This document shows positions 1-9,336 of a stretch of 64,000 nucleotides of DNA, in pieces. The position numbers were made by a program, and so were the translations under genes. Each line of letters opens with the position of its first letter. Position 1 is the stretch's first letter. The notes beneath the pieces are model-generated. The model was not told where the DNA came from. It worked only from the letters and a program-made list of their open reading frames with translations, and did not search any database. Location: assembly GCF_002953215.1 (NCBI RefSeq), contig NZ_CP026378.1, forward strand, positions 2,896,540 through 2,960,539. The letters run 5' to 3'. The stretch comes from Mixta calida (GTDB lineage Bacteria; Pseudomonadota; Gammaproteobacteria; Enterobacterales; Enterobacteriaceae).

Positions 1-28
1 GCGAATTAATTTCCCGCCGTTACGGATC

Positions 29-44
29 TTAGAATCCGATCACA
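29..44 (+). promoter_or_regulatory. Putative class II CRP site of the CyaR promoter
   Basis: The right half is an exact TCACA (40-44) and the left half is TTAGA (29-33), six bases apart. The site is centred near 36.5. A TAACAT -10-like hexamer lies at 66-71, predicting a start near 78-79, so the CRP centre falls at about -42. That is the class II spacing expected for a CRP-activated promoter such as that of CyaR. The left half is weak, so the support comes mainly from position. Confidence 0.55.
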
Positions 45-77
45 TTAGCCGGCGCGGTTTGCAGTTAACATCGCGCT

Positions 78-158
78 TGCTAAAACGAGCAAAAATAAAC
101 AGCAGTCTGTACCAGGAACCACCTCCTTCGCCCGCCCGGCTCCCCCGTGCGGGTTTTT
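78..158 (+). ncRNA. cyaR: CyaR (RyeE) Hfq-dependent small RNA
   Basis: The segment CTGTACCAGGAACCACCTCC (106-125) matches the most conserved part of E. coli CyaR, including its CCACCTCC anti-Shine-Dalgarno loop. A GC-rich hairpin follows (CCCGCcCGG at 131-139 paired with CCGtGCGGG at 145-153) with a T run at 154-158, giving a Rho-independent terminator and a transcript of about 80 nt, close to the roughly 87 nt of E. coli CyaR. In E. coli CyaR lies in the yegQ-yegS neighbourhood, is activated by CRP-cAMP, and represses ompX, nadE, luxS and yqaE by base pairing. Here it sits just before yegS. The 5' end is estimated from the -10-like sequence at 66-71. Confidence 0.85.
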
Positions 159-261
159 CTTTGCGTACTGCTCTTAAAGCGTCCCCCGCCCGCACCGCTT
201 TTTTCCGCTTCTGTGCTATAAACTCAGGGATACTGCGTAATTTGCTGCCAAGGGAAATAGC

Positions 262-1161
262 ATGGAAAAACAGGCTTTGACACTGGTGATCCTGAATGGA
301 AAAGGCGCCGGCAATGAGGCGCTGCGCGAAGCGATCTCTGCGCTGCGTGAGGAAGGCCATCCGATCGCGGTGCGCGTCACCTGGGAACAGGGCGACAGCG
401 AACGTTATCTGCAGGAAGCGGTACAGCTCAACGCCGCTACGGTCGTGGCGGGCGGCGGCGACGGAACCATTAATGAACTGGCGAACGCGCTGGTAAAAAT
501 CCCGGCGGCGGCACGTCCGGTGCTGGGCATTCTGCCGCTCGGCACCGCCAACGATTTTGCCACCAGCGCGGGCATTCCTGAAGATCCCGAAGCGGCGCTG
601 CGGCTGGCAATCGTCGGCGAAGCCGTCAATATTGACCTGGCGTGCGTGAATCAGACGCGCTACTTCCTCAATATGGCGACCGGCGGCTTCGGCACCCGCA
701 TCACGACCGAAACGCCGGAAAAGCTGAAGTCGGCGCTGGGCGGCGTCTCCTACTTTATTCACGGACTGATGCGTATGGATACGCTGAAGGCGGACAGCTG
801 CGCCATCAACGGCCCCAACTTCGCCTGGACCGGCGATGCGCTGGCAATCGGCGTCGGCAATGGTCGTCAGGCGGGCGGCGGTCAGCGTCTTTGCCCGCGC
901 GCCCTGATCAACGACGGCCTGCTTGATTTAAGCGTCGTCACCTCGCAAGAGCTGCTTTCTACGCTGCTGCACTCAATAACCAGCGACGAACAGAACCCGA
1001 ATATCATCGCCGCGACCCTGCCGTCGCTGACAATCACATCCCCAAACGAGATGACCTTTAATCTGGACGGCGAGCCGCTCAGCGGCACCAGGTTCCATAT
1101 CGAAGTCCTTCCCGGCGCGCTGGCCTGTCGTCTGCCGCCGCAGTGCCCACTGTTAACCTGA
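262..1161 (+). CDS. yegS: Lipid kinase YegS
   Basis: This 299-residue protein has the length of E. coli YegS, a cytoplasmic diacylglycerol-kinase-family enzyme that phosphorylates phosphatidylglycerol in vitro. The DAGK catalytic signature GGGDGTINE lies near residues 63-71 and is followed by PLGTANDFA, the second nucleotide-site motif. The C-terminal part (about 140-299) has the beta-sandwich character of the family, ending with an NLDGEPLSG segment. The ATG at 262 follows an AAGGGAAA ribosome-binding stretch, and a TATAAA element (221-226) could be its -10. It appears monocistronic. Confidence 0.93.
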   Translation: MEKQALTLVILNGKGAGNEALREAISALREEGHPIAVRVTWEQGDSERYLQEAVQLNAATVVAGGGDGTINELANALVKIPAAARPVLGILPLGTANDFATSAGIPEDPEAALRLAIVGEAVNIDLACVNQTRYFLNMATGGFGTRITTETPEKLKSALGGVSYFIHGLMRMDTLKADSCAINGPNFAWTGDALAIGVGNGRQAGGGQRLCPRALINDGLLDLSVVTSQELLSTLLHSITSDEQNPNIIAATLPSLTITSPNEMTFNLDGEPLSGTRFHIEVLPGALACRLPPQCPLLT

Positions 1162-1170
1162 TCGTTCTCC

Positions 1171-1209
1171 CGCCCGCCGCTCTGCCAGGGCGGGCGCCTC
1201 GCCTTTTCT
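1171..1209 (+). terminator. Weak hairpin terminator after yegS
   Basis: An 8-bp GC stem (CGCCCGCC at 1171-1178 with GGCGGGCG at 1189-1196) lies just after the yegS stop. The T-rich stretch (CCTTTTCTCT) starts several bases downstream, so it is a weak intrinsic terminator candidate. Confidence 0.4.
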
Positions 1210-1308
1210 CTGCTCCGCCGGTTTGCCCCCTCTCACGTTTTTATGCTGCGCCGCGCAGTGAATAAGCCTTTTCGTCGCGCATTACCGCGCAGCAATTTGT
1301 AAAAACTG

Positions 1309-1324
1309 TGTGATCACGATCGAT
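1309..1324 (+). promoter_or_regulatory. Possible CRP site upstream of rspA
   Basis: The sequence starts with an exact TGTGA half (1309-1313), but its right half (TCGAT) is degenerate. It lies about 100 bp before the rspA ATG. About 20 bp downstream the sequence TTGTATGGTAGTACGG (1343-1358) has GTA and TAC ends arranged like a GntR/FadR-family operator, a plausible target for the regulator encoded at 6610-7296. Both assignments are inference. Confidence 0.35.
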
Positions 1325-1407
1325 CATTCGCCCTTCTTTACTTGTATGGTAGTACGGCGACGCTTAAATTTCAGGCATTCACTGTCGCAATCCATAAAGG
1401 TCGAAAA

Positions 1408-2622
1408 ATGAAGATTGTTAAAGCCGAAGTATTTGTTACCTGCCCCGGCAGGAATTTTGTCACGCTTAAAATCACCACGGATGAAGGCCTTACCGGCATT
1501 GGCGACGCCACGCTTAACGGGCGCGAACTGCCGGTCGCCTCCTACCTGAAAGATCATATCTGTCCGCAGTTGATTGGCCGCGACGCCCATCAGATCGAGG
1601 ATATCTGGCAGTTTTTCTATAAAGGCGCCTACTGGCGTCGCGGGCCGGTCACCATGTCCGCTATCTCCGCCGTGGATATGGCGCTGTGGGATATCAAAGC
1701 CAAAGCGGCCAATATGCCGCTTTATCAGCTGCTGGGCGGCGCCTCGCGCACCGGCGTTATGGTCTACTGTCACACCACCGGCCGCACTATCGACGAAGTG
1801 CTGGATGACTATGCGCGCCATAAAGAGATGGGCTTTAAAGCGATCCGCGTGCAGTGCGGCGTGCCGGGCATGAAAACCACCTACGGCATGTCGAAAGGCA
1901 AAGGCCTGGCGTATGAGCCCGCCACCAAAGGCGACTGGCCGGAAGAACAGCTCTGGTCGACAGAGAAATATCTCGATTTCACGCCGAAGCTGTTTGAAGC
2001 GGTGCGCGAGCGCTTCGGCTTCGATGAGCATCTGCTGCACGATATGCACCACCGTCTGACGCCAATCGAGGCCGCCCGCTTCGGCAAGCGTATCGAAGAT
2101 TACCGCCTGTTCTGGATGGAAGATCCGACGCCAGCAGAGAATCAGGAGTGCTTCCGCCTGATCCGCCAGCATACCGTCACGCCGATCGCCGTCGGCGAAG
2201 TCTTTAACAGCATCTGGGACTGCAAACAGCTGATTGAAGAACAGCTGATCGACTATATCCGCACCACCATCACCCATGCAGGCGGCATTACCGGCATGCG
2301 CCGCATCGCCGATTTCGCCTCGCTCTATCAGGTGCGCACCGGCTCGCACGGCCCGTCCGATCTCTCGCCAATTTGCATGGCGGCGGCGCTGCATTTCGAC
2401 CTGTGGGTGCCTAATTTCGGCGTGCAGGAATATATGGGCTATTCCGAACAGATGCTGGAGGTTTTCCCCCATAGCTGGAGCTTCGATAACGGCTATATGC
2501 ATCCGGGCGAGAAGCCAGGCCTCGGCATCGAATTCGACGAGAAACTGGCGGCGAAATATCCCTGGGAATCAGCCTATCTGCCGGTAGCGCGCCTTGAAGA
2601 CGGCACGTTGTGGAACTGGTAA
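1408..2622 (+). CDS. rspA: RspA-type mandelate racemase/enolase-family dehydratase (D-mannonate dehydratase)
   Basis: The protein is 404 residues from the ATG at 1408, the same length as E. coli RspA. That start follows AAAGG; the in-frame ATG at 1342 would add 22 unconserved residues. It has the enolase-superfamily plan: an N-terminal capping domain beginning [17 protein letters not shown] and a TIM barrel with the ManD features [26 protein letters not shown] and GEVFNS supplying metal and catalytic residues. ManD enzymes dehydrate D-mannonate to 2-keto-3-deoxy-D-gluconate; RspA-like members are low-efficiency and tied to L-gulonate use. It is the first gene of a cluster with rspB only 10 bp downstream. 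Confidence 0.88.
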   Translation: MKIVKAEVFVTCPGRNFVTLKITTDEGLTGIGDATLNGRELPVASYLKDHICPQLIGRDAHQIEDIWQFFYKGAYWRRGPVTMSAISAVDMALWDIKAKAANMPLYQLLGGASRTGVMVYCHTTGRTIDEVLDDYARHKEMGFKAIRVQCGVPGMKTTYGMSKGKGLAYEPATKGDWPEEQLWSTEKYLDFTPKLFEAVRERFGFDEHLLHDMHHRLTPIEAARFGKRIEDYRLFWMEDPTPAENQECFRLIRQHTVTPIAVGEVFNSIWDCKQLIEEQLIDYIRTTITHAGGITGMRRIADFASLYQVRTGSHGPSDLSPICMAAALHFDLWVPNFGVQEYMGYSEQMLEVFPHSWSFDNGYMHPGEKPGLGIEFDEKLAAKYPWESAYLPVARLEDGTLWNW

Positions 2623-2632
2623 GGAGACAAGC

Positions 2633-3643
2633 ATGAAAAGCGTTGTCATTGAACAACCGGGCGAGCTGCGTATACAAACGCGTCCGCTGCCGGAACCCGC
2701 CTCAGGCGAAGTGCGGGTAAAAGTGCGCTACGCCAGCATCTGTGGCTCCGACGTGCATATCTGGCACGGCCATAATCCGTTCGCACGCTACCCGCGCGTG
2801 ATCGGCCATGAATTTTTCGGCGTGATCGACGCCGTCGGCGCGGGCGTTGACGCCGGACGTATCGGCGAACGCGTGGCGGTCGATCCGGTGGTGAGCTGCG
2901 GCCACTGCTATCCCTGCTCCGTCGGGCGTCCCAACGTCTGCCGCGAACTACAGGTGATCGGCGTTCATCGCGACGGCGGCTTCAGCGAATATGCCGTGGC
3001 GCCGGCCAGCAATGCGTATCGCGTCCCGGACAGCATCCCCGATAAGCTCGCCAGCCTGATTGAGCCGTTCACCATCGCGGCCAATATCACTGCGTTTTTG
3101 CAGCCTGCCGCGCAGGATGTGGCGCTGATCTACGGCGCCGGGCCGATGGGGCTGACGGCGATTCAGGTATTGAAAGGGGTATACGGCGTACGCCAGGTGC
3201 TGGTGGTCGATCGTCTGCCGGAACGTTTGGCGCTGGCGCAACAAAGCGGCGCCGACGCGGTCTTTAATAACAGCGAGGTGCCGCTGGCCGCGCAGCTGGA
3301 AGGCGTACAGCCGACGCTGATTATCGACGCCGCCTGCCATCCTGCGATTCTGGCAGAAGCGGCGGCGCTTGCTTCTCCGGCGGCGCGCATCGGGCTGTTG
3401 GGCTTCTCCGCCGAGCCCTGCACCGTGACGCAGCAGAGCCTGACCAGCAAAGAGCTGTCGCTGTTCACCTCGCGCCTGAACAGCCACCGATTCTCGCAGG
3501 TTATCGACTGGATCGAGCGCGGCGCTATTCAGCCGGAAAAACTGGTCACGCACTACTTCCCGCTGGCTCAGGTCGAGCAAGCGATGACGCTATTCGAGAA
3601 AGACCCACGTACCTGTTGCAAAGTCATTTTGTCCATTGAATAA
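2633..3643 (+). CDS. rspB: RspB-type zinc-dependent alcohol dehydrogenase (probable L-gulonate 5-dehydrogenase)
   Basis: This 336-residue medium-chain dehydrogenase starts at ATG 2633 behind a strong AAGGAG. The catalytic zinc motif CGSDVHIWHG and the GHEFFG segment are followed by a structural zinc cluster (CGHCYPCSVGRPNVC) and a Rossmann fold (YGAGPMGL). RspB homologues studied in Halomonas oxidise L-gulonate to D-fructuronate, upstream of D-mannonate formation. Its position 10 bp after rspA, and the D-mannonate/fructuronate-type dehydrogenase later in the cluster, fit that route. The exact substrate is inferred; L-idonate or L-galactonate are alternatives. Confidence 0.82.
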   Translation: MKSVVIEQPGELRIQTRPLPEPASGEVRVKVRYASICGSDVHIWHGHNPFARYPRVIGHEFFGVIDAVGAGVDAGRIGERVAVDPVVSCGHCYPCSVGRPNVCRELQVIGVHRDGGFSEYAVAPASNAYRVPDSIPDKLASLIEPFTIAANITAFLQPAAQDVALIYGAGPMGLTAIQVLKGVYGVRQVLVVDRLPERLALAQQSGADAVFNNSEVPLAAQLEGVQPTLIIDAACHPAILAEAAALASPAARIGLLGFSAEPCTVTQQSLTSKELSLFTSRLNSHRFSQVIDWIERGAIQPEKLVTHYFPLAQVEQAMTLFEKDPRTCCKVILSIE

Positions 3644-3712
3644 GCCAGGGGTTGGGCGGCAGCGCCGCCCTTCCATTAATTATTATAATTATCAAACGAT
3701 TACGGAGTTACC

Positions 3713-4996
3713 ATGTTCAAGAACTTGCGCTGGACCATCGTACTTCTACTGTTTCTGGTCTACATGATCAATTACCTCGATCGTGTCGCCCTCTCGCTGA
3801 CGGTGCCGATGATCGAAAAAGATCTGATGCTGAATGCCGAGCAGTTCGGCATGATCTTCGGCAGCTTTTTCTTCGGTTACGCCCTGTTTAACTTTATCGG
3901 CGGCCTCGCGACCGATAAATATGGCCCGACGCTGGTGCTGGGCATTGCCGTAGGCATGTGGTCGCTGTTCTGCGGGCTGACCGCCCTCGCCACCGGTTTC
4001 TGGTCGATGCTGATCCTGCGCGTGCTGTTCGGCATGGCGGAAGGACCGATCTGCGCCTCGGCCAATAAGGAGATTAACGGCTGGTTCCCGAAAAAACAGG
4101 CGGCGACCGCCATGGGCTTTCTTAGCGCCGGATCGCCGCTCGGCGGCGCGGTGGCCGGGCCGATTATCGGCTATCTGGCGTTGGCATTCGGCTGGCGTCC
4201 CGCATTTGTCATTATCTGCTCTATCGGCATCGTCTGGATGATCGTCTGGTTCTTTGTCGCCGCTGACAATCCGGCGCGCAGCAAACGCGTCTCCGACGAA
4301 GAGCGCGCGCTAATCGAAAAATTGAAAGAGGCGCAGCCAGGCGATGAACCTGAACTGGCGCAGGCTTCGCACGGACTGGGCTACTATCTGCGCCAGCCGA
4401 TTATCCTGGTCACCGCCTTCGCCTTCTTCTGCTACAACTACATTCTGTTCTTCTTCCTGAGCTGGTTTCCGGCCTATCTGGTACAGGCGCACGGGCTGGA
4501 TATCAAATCGATGAGCATGACTACCGTGATCCCGTGGATTGTCGGCTTTGTCGGCCTGGCGCTGGGCGGCTGGATCTCCGATAAGATTTTCAACATCACT
4601 GGCCGGCTGCTGCTGTCGCGAAAAATTGTGCTGGTGGTCGCGTTACTGGCCGCCGCCCTTTGTGTCGCGCTGGCCGGTACGGTAGAAGGAGTAACGTCTG
4701 CGGTGCTGCTGATGTCGATCTCGATCTTCTTCCTCTATATCACCGGCGCTATCTACTGGGCGATTATTCAGGACGTGGTGCATAAGAGCCGCGTTGGCGG
4801 GATCAGCGGTTTTATTCATCTGGTAGGCAGCGTGTCAGGGATTATCGGCCCGATCGTCACCGGCTTTATCGTGCAGCATACCGGCAAATTCGATAGCGCA
4901 TTTGTGTTGGCCGGCGTGATTGCCGCGCTTGGCGCTTTCCTGGTGCTGTTCGTGGTGAAAAGCCCGAAAGCCAGCAGCAAACCTGTTTCCGTCTAA
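3713..4996 (+). CDS. MFS anion:cation symporter, YdfJ-like (hexonate uptake)
   Basis: This 427-residue protein has about 12 hydrophobic segments and begins with a first helix ending in YMINYLDRVALS, typical of the anion:cation symporter MFS family (galactonate, hexuronate and YdfJ transporters). Its length equals that reported for E. coli YdfJ. It lies 70 bp after rspB and before the mannonate-type dehydrogenase, so uptake of the acid sugar used by the cluster is the likely role. A polar loop around residues 195-225 separates the two six-helix halves. Substrate specificity cannot be read from the sequence. Confidence 0.82.
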   Translation: MFKNLRWTIVLLLFLVYMINYLDRVALSLTVPMIEKDLMLNAEQFGMIFGSFFFGYALFNFIGGLATDKYGPTLVLGIAVGMWSLFCGLTALATGFWSMLILRVLFGMAEGPICASANKEINGWFPKKQAATAMGFLSAGSPLGGAVAGPIIGYLALAFGWRPAFVIICSIGIVWMIVWFFVAADNPARSKRVSDEERALIEKLKEAQPGDEPELAQASHGLGYYLRQPIILVTAFAFFCYNYILFFFLSWFPAYLVQAHGLDIKSMSMTTVIPWIVGFVGLALGGWISDKIFNITGRLLLSRKIVLVVALLAAALCVALAGTVEGVTSAVLLMSISIFFLYITGAIYWAIIQDVVHKSRVGGISGFIHLVGSVSGIIGPIVTGFIVQHTGKFDSAFVLAGVIAALGAFLVLFVVKSPKASSKPVSV

Positions 4997-5002
4997 TTTC
5001 CC

Positions 5003-5024
5003 GGCGCGCTCCGGCGCGCCTTTT
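5003..5024 (+). terminator. Hairpin with T tract between transporter and dehydrogenase
   Basis: A 6-bp perfect stem (GGCGCG/CGCGCC) with loop CTCCGG is followed directly by TTTT. It lies just 7 bp after the transporter stop and 24 bp before the next start, so it may reduce read-through within the cluster rather than end it. Confidence 0.5.
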
Positions 5025-5048
5025 ACATTAAGTAAGAAGGACTTTCGC

Positions 5049-6521
5049 ATGCTATCCGTCGAGAAACTGGCCAACGACGTTTCACTTCCCGATTACGACC
5101 GCACGCGGCTGCGCCCGCGTATTCTGCATATCGGCTTCGGCGCCTTTCACCGCGCTCATCAGGCGGTATGCGCCGATCGCCTGGCGCGCGAACAGCAGAG
5201 CGACTGGGGCTATATCGAGTGCGGAATCAATTTACAGGGCAACAGTAAACTGGTCAGCAACCTGCGCCAGCAGGATTGTCTTTATACCGTTACCGAGATG
5301 GCGGACAGCGGCAAAACATCACGCGCGATCGGCGTGATTTGCGATACCGTCGATGCGCGTACTGACGGCATCGAGGCGGTGATAGAGGCAATGAGCCAGC
5401 CGGAGATCGCGATTGTTTCGATAACCGTAACGGAAAAAGGCTACTGCCATCATCCCGCCAACGGCCAGCTCAACCTTGAGCATCCGGTGATTCAGCATGA
5501 CCTGGCCAACCCTGACGCGCCGCACTCGCTGCCCGGCGTGATCCTCGCCGCGGTCAAGCGTCGACGCGAGCGCGGCCTGCCGCCCTTTAGCGTGATGTCC
5601 TGCGATAATATGCCGGAAAACGGGCACGTTACGCGCAATGTTGTGGTGCAGCTGGCGGAAAAGCACGATGCGGCGCTGGCGGACTATATTCGTCACCACC
5701 TGACCTTCCCTTCCACCATGGTCGATCGCATCGTACCGGCCATGACGCAGGAAGCGCTGGACGAACTCGGCGAAACGCTCGGCTGTTACGATCCGGTCGC
5801 CGTGCAGTGCGAACCCTTTTTCCAGTGGGTGATCGAAGATAATTTCGTCAACGGACGCCCGGCGTGGGAAAAAGCTGGCGCGGAATTGGTGCAGGACGTG
5901 CTGCCGTTTGAAGAGATGAAACTGCGCATGCTCAACGGCAGCCACTCGTTTCTCGCCTATCTCGGCTATCTGGCGGGTTATCAACATATCAGCGACTGCA
6001 TGGCCGATGAGCACTTCCTGCACGCCGCGCGCACGCTGATGCTGGCGGAACAGGCGCCTACCCTGCGCACGCAGAATGTCGATCTTACCGCCTATGCGGA
6101 CTCGCTGATCGCCCGTTATCAAAACCGCGCCATCAAGCATCGCACCTGGCAGATCGCCTCTGACGGCACGCAGAAACTGCCGCAGCGCTGGCTGGACAGC
6201 ATCCGCTGGCACCTGGCGCATAACAGCCGGTTCGACCTGCTGGCGCTGGGCGTGGCAGGCTGGATACGCTACGTTGGCGGCGTCGATGAACAGGGCGCGC
6301 CTGTTGAGATCAACGATCCGCTGAAGGAGACACTGGCGCAGCGGGTAAGTGAAAGCGCCGACGGCGAAGCGCGCATTGCCGCGCTGCTTTCGCTGCAAAA
6401 AGTGTTCGGCGACGATCTGCCCGCAAACGCGCAGTTTACCGCGTGCGTGCTGCACTTTTACCAACTGCTGCAACAGCATGGGGCGAAAGAAACGGTCAAA
6501 CGGGTAATAACAAGCTATTGA
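5049..6521 (+). CDS. ydfI: Mannitol-dehydrogenase-family D-mannonate/fructuronate oxidoreductase (YdfI/UxuB-like)
   Basis: The 490-residue polyol-specific long-chain dehydrogenase starts behind AAGAAGGA. The N-terminal Rossmann motif GFGAFHRAHQ and the catalytic K-x(4)-N-x(2)-H pattern (MKLRMLNGSHS, near residues 297-307) are both present. UxuB-type members interconvert D-fructuronate and D-mannonate with NAD(H). Together with RspB (L-gulonate to fructuronate) and RspA (mannonate to 2-keto-3-deoxygluconate) it completes a three-step route. The gene name follows the E. coli homologue grouped with rspAB and ydfH; UxuB proper is the main alternative. Confidence 0.85.
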   Translation: MLSVEKLANDVSLPDYDRTRLRPRILHIGFGAFHRAHQAVCADRLAREQQSDWGYIECGINLQGNSKLVSNLRQQDCLYTVTEMADSGKTSRAIGVICDTVDARTDGIEAVIEAMSQPEIAIVSITVTEKGYCHHPANGQLNLEHPVIQHDLANPDAPHSLPGVILAAVKRRRERGLPPFSVMSCDNMPENGHVTRNVVVQLAEKHDAALADYIRHHLTFPSTMVDRIVPAMTQEALDELGETLGCYDPVAVQCEPFFQWVIEDNFVNGRPAWEKAGAELVQDVLPFEEMKLRMLNGSHSFLAYLGYLAGYQHISDCMADEHFLHAARTLMLAEQAPTLRTQNVDLTAYADSLIARYQNRAIKHRTWQIASDGTQKLPQRWLDSIRWHLAHNSRFDLLALGVAGWIRYVGGVDEQGAPVEINDPLKETLAQRVSESADGEARIAALLSLQKVFGDDLPANAQFTACVLHFYQLLQQHGAKETVKRVITSY

Positions 6522-6609
6522 TTATTCCTGTAATGAAAGCGCTGGCGCGGAGTTGACGGGCTGTTTAGACTGAAAGCTTTCGCGTCCAGCCAGTCCAGGA
6601 AGTTGTCGC

Positions 6610-7296
6610 ATGTCGATACCCTACACTATCACCACCAGCGAACCGGTTAACCAGCAGATCTACCGTTTTTTGCGCCGGGAGATTGTTACCTGCATTATCC
6701 CACCGGGTTCGCTGCTGTCGGAAAAAGAAGTCTCCTGCCGTTTTAATGTTTCACGTCAGCCGGTGCGCGAAGCGTTTATTAAGCTGGCGGAAGCGGGTTT
6801 GGTGCAGATTCTGCCGCAGCGCGGCACCTTTGTACGCAAAATTTCCGCTCAGCGGGTGGCTGACGGCCGCTTTATTCGCGAAGCGGTAGAGATCGCCGTG
6901 GTGCGCCGCGCCGCCATGGAAGCGACGCCCGCCGCGCTGATGGCGCTGGAGCATAACCTGCAGCTACAAAAAATGGCGGCGCAGCGTCATGATGCGCAGG
7001 CCTTCCTGCAGCTGGACGATGAGTTTCATCGGCTGATCGCGCAGAGCATCAACTGCGAACTGGCCTGGGAGACGGTGGAGAATATCAAAGCCACCATGGA
7101 TCGGGTGCGTTTTCTAACGCTCAGCAAGGTATCGCCGCCGGAAAGCCTGATCGATCAGCATGAAGAAATTCTGCATACCCTGCGTAATCACGATCCTGAC
7201 GGTGCGGAAAAAGCGATGCGCCACCACCTGCAAGAGATGATTTTTTCCATTACGCCCATCGCCGAGCAGAACAGCGAATGGTTTGAGCAGGTGTAA
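6610..7296 (+). CDS. ydfH: GntR/FadR-family regulator YdfH (RspR)
   Basis: The 228-residue protein has the exact length of E. coli YdfH. A winged helix-turn-helix covers about residues 15-80 (LLSEKEVSCRFNVSRQPVRE, then PQRGTFV), followed by an all-helical FCD ligand-binding domain with the metal-type residues of ELDDEFHRLIA and the late HEEILHTLRNHD segment. YdfH represses the rspAB operon in E. coli. Here it is the last gene of the same cluster, 88 bp after ydfI, and so probably controls the rspA promoter. A small intergenic promoter for its own gene is possible. Confidence 0.88.
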   Translation: MSIPYTITTSEPVNQQIYRFLRREIVTCIIPPGSLLSEKEVSCRFNVSRQPVREAFIKLAEAGLVQILPQRGTFVRKISAQRVADGRFIREAVEIAVVRRAAMEATPAALMALEHNLQLQKMAAQRHDAQAFLQLDDEFHRLIAQSINCELAWETVENIKATMDRVRFLTLSKVSPPESLIDQHEEILHTLRNHDPDGAEKAMRHHLQEMIFSITPIAEQNSEWFEQV

Positions 7297-7302
7297 AGAG
7301 AG

Positions 7303-7327
7303 GCGGGACGACGCAGCATCGTCCCGC
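7303..7327. terminator. Hairpin between convergent ydfH and fbaB
   Basis: A perfect 9-bp stem (GCGGGACGA / TCGTCCCGC) fills the 37-bp gap between the two convergent genes. There is no clear T run on either side, so it may be a bidirectional terminator of weak type or a 3'-end stabiliser. Confidence 0.5.
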
Positions 7328-7333
7328 TGACCA

Positions 7334-8386
7334 TCAGGCGATGGTGATATTCTTCGACAGATAAACATCCTGGACGGCATTGATCAGCGCCACGCCATCA
7401 CGCATCGACTTCTTAAACGCCTTACGTCCCATAATCAGCCCCATGCCGCCAGCGCGTTTATTGATCACGGCGGTGCGAACCGATTCAGCGGTATCGGTTT
7501 CGCCTGCGGAGGCGCCGCCGGAATTGATCAGCCCGGCACGTCCCATATAACAGTTCGCCAGCTGATAGCGCACCAGATCGATCGGATGCTCGCTGGTCAG
7601 CGTGTCATAGACGCGCTTGTCGGTATGACCGAATTTCAGCACGTTATAGCCGCCGTTATTTTCCGCCATTTTCTGCTTCACGATATCCGCGCCGATGGTG
7701 GCGGCCAGATGATTCGCCTGGCCAGAGAGATCGGCGCTGACATGATAGTCCACGCCATCTTTCTTGAACGCGTTATTGCGCAGATAGGCCCAGAGCACGG
7801 TCACCATGCCCAACTCATGCGCGCGCTCAAAGGCGGCGGAGATCTCTTCAATCTGGCGACGCGACTGCTCGGAACCGAAATAAATGGTCGCGCCGACGGC
7901 CACGGCGCCCAGGTTGAATGCCTGCTCCACGCTGGCGTAGAGCGTCTGGTCATACTGCGCCGGGTAGCTGAGCGTTTCGTTATGGTTCAGCTTGACCATA
8001 AATGGGATTTTATGGGCGTAACGGCGCGACACCGCCGCCAGCACACCGTAGGTTGAGGCGACGCAGTTACAGCCCGCCTCCAGCGCCAGTTCGACGATAT
8101 TCTTCGGATCGAAATAGAGCGGATTGGCGGCGAAAGAGGCGCCAGCGGAATGCTCCACGCCCTGATCAACCGGCAGGATAGAAAGGTAGCCGGTGCCCGC
8201 CAGGCGACCGGTATTGTAAAGCGTCTGCATATTGCGCAGCACGGCAGGAGAACGATTGTTGTCGATCATCACCCGATCGACATAATCCGCGCCCGGAAGA
8301 TAAAGGCTGTCCGCTGGAATGGTCATGCAGCGATGTTGCAGAAGGCTGTCCGCTTCGTTGCCCAATAACTGTACGATGTCCGTCAT
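7334..8386 (-). CDS. fbaB: Class I fructose-bisphosphate aldolase FbaB
   Basis: The 350-residue protein begins [16 protein letters not shown] and has the DhnA-type class I aldolase features: an [13 protein letters not shown] segment, the Schiff-base lysine region ADIVKQKM, and the phosphate-binding ending [12 protein letters not shown]. It cleaves fructose 1,6-bisphosphate to glyceraldehyde-3-phosphate and dihydroxyacetone phosphate, mainly during gluconeogenic growth. AGGAG precedes the start. In E. coli fbaB also lies between yegS and thiD-thiM, which supports the assignment. It is separated from thiD by about 150 bp and is likely transcribed on its own. Confidence 0.95.
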   Translation of the reverse strand: MTDIVQLLGNEADSLLQHRCMTIPADSLYLPGADYVDRVMIDNNRSPAVLRNMQTLYNTGRLAGTGYLSILPVDQGVEHSAGASFAANPLYFDPKNIVELALEAGCNCVASTYGVLAAVSRRYAHKIPFMVKLNHNETLSYPAQYDQTLYASVEQAFNLGAVAVGATIYFGSEQSRRQIEEISAAFERAHELGMVTVLWAYLRNNAFKKDGVDYHVSADLSGQANHLAATIGADIVKQKMAENNGGYNVLKFGHTDKRVYDTLTSEHPIDLVRYQLANCYMGRAGLINSGGASAGETDTAESVRTAVINKRAGGMGLIMGRKAFKKSMRDGVALINAVQDVYLSKNITIA

Positions 8387-8538
8387 GTTAGCTCCTGAGT
8401 GTTTAAAGGGGATCGCATGCTCCGATCCGTTGTCGGGCCGCCCGACGACCCGGCACAGACTGGCCCCTTTTCAGCCGCTAACGCAAACTGCTGACTCCAT
8501 TTTTCAGAAATCTCCGCCGGTAAACGTTGCGTTACGCC

Positions 8539-9336
8539 CTACCACCAGCGATAAAAATGGTGCACCGGCCCAATGCCTTTCCCGACTTCCAACGTATCGG
8601 CCTGCGCCAACGCGCCCTGGAGCCAGGCTTTGGCCGCCGCGATGGTGCTTTCCCAGTCGGCATGACGCGGACGCAACGCGGCAAGCGCCGATGAAAGCGT
8701 GCAGCCGGTGCCGTGGGTATTGCGCGTGGCGATGCGCGGCGCAGTAAAGCGCTGCTCACCCTGGCGCGTAAAGAGCCAGTCCGGGCTTTCGGCATCGCTG
8801 AGATGCCCCCCTTTAATCAGCACCGCCTCGCAGCCCAGCGCCAGCAGCGCTCTGCCCTGCTGTTTCATCTCCTGCTCGTCGCGCGCGTGCCCGGTTTCCA
8901 GCAGCGCCGCCGCCTCCGGCAGGTTGGGTGTAATCAGCGATACCCGTGGCAACAGCCGTTCGCGCAGCGTCGTCACCGCCTGCGGCGACAGCAGCGCATC
9001 GCCGCTTTTCGCCAGCATCACCGTATCCAGCACGACCCAGGGCACCGCGGCGCGACCGAGCCGTTCTGCCACCGCCTCGACAATATCGCTCTCCGCCAGC
9101 ATGCCGATTTTTACGCTGTCGATACGCAGATCGCTCAGCACCGAATCGAGCTGCGCGGCGACAAACTGCGGTTCGATGCGATAAACCGACTGTACGCCGC
9201 AGGTGTTTTGCGCCACCAGCGCGGTAATGACGCTGGCACCGTACGCGCCCAGCGCGGAGAAGGTTTTTAAATCGGCCTGAATGCCAGCCCCGCCGCTGGG
9301 ATCGGTGCCGGCGATAGTTAATGCATTGATTCTCAT
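8539..9336 (-). CDS. thiD: Hydroxymethylpyrimidine (phosphate) kinase ThiD
   Basis: The 265-residue ribokinase-fold enzyme phosphorylates HMP and then HMP-P to the pyrophosphate used in thiamine synthesis. The start is the ATG at 9334-9336, which overlaps the thiM stop as ATGA; the upstream in-frame ATG would add nine unconserved residues. Recognisable features are the N-terminal [18 protein letters not shown] substrate motif and the C-terminal anion hole and catalytic aspartate region [16 protein letters not shown]. It is translationally coupled to thiM and therefore under the TPP riboswitch. Confidence 0.95.
   Translation of the reverse strand: MRINALTIAGTDPSGGAGIQADLKTFSALGAYGASVITALVAQNTCGVQSVYRIEPQFVAAQLDSVLSDLRIDSVKIGMLAESDIVEAVAERLGRAAVPWVVLDTVMLAKSGDALLSPQAVTTLRERLLPRVSLITPNLPEAAALLETGHARDEQEMKQQGRALLALGCEAVLIKGGHLSDAESPDWLFTRQGEQRFTAPRIATRNTHGTGCTLSSALAALRPRHADWESTIAAAKAWLQGALAQADTLEVGKGIGPVHHFYRWW

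Noticed and set aside
40..762. Long minus-strand open frame covering CyaR and half of yegS
   Set aside because: It is antisense to clearly conserved yegS and to the CyaR sequence, and its composition is that of a shadow frame in GC-rich coding DNA.
1324..2502. 392-codon minus-strand frame opposite rspA
   Set aside because: The plus-strand protein is a full-length recognisable enzyme; the antisense frame has no domain, start signal or operon context.
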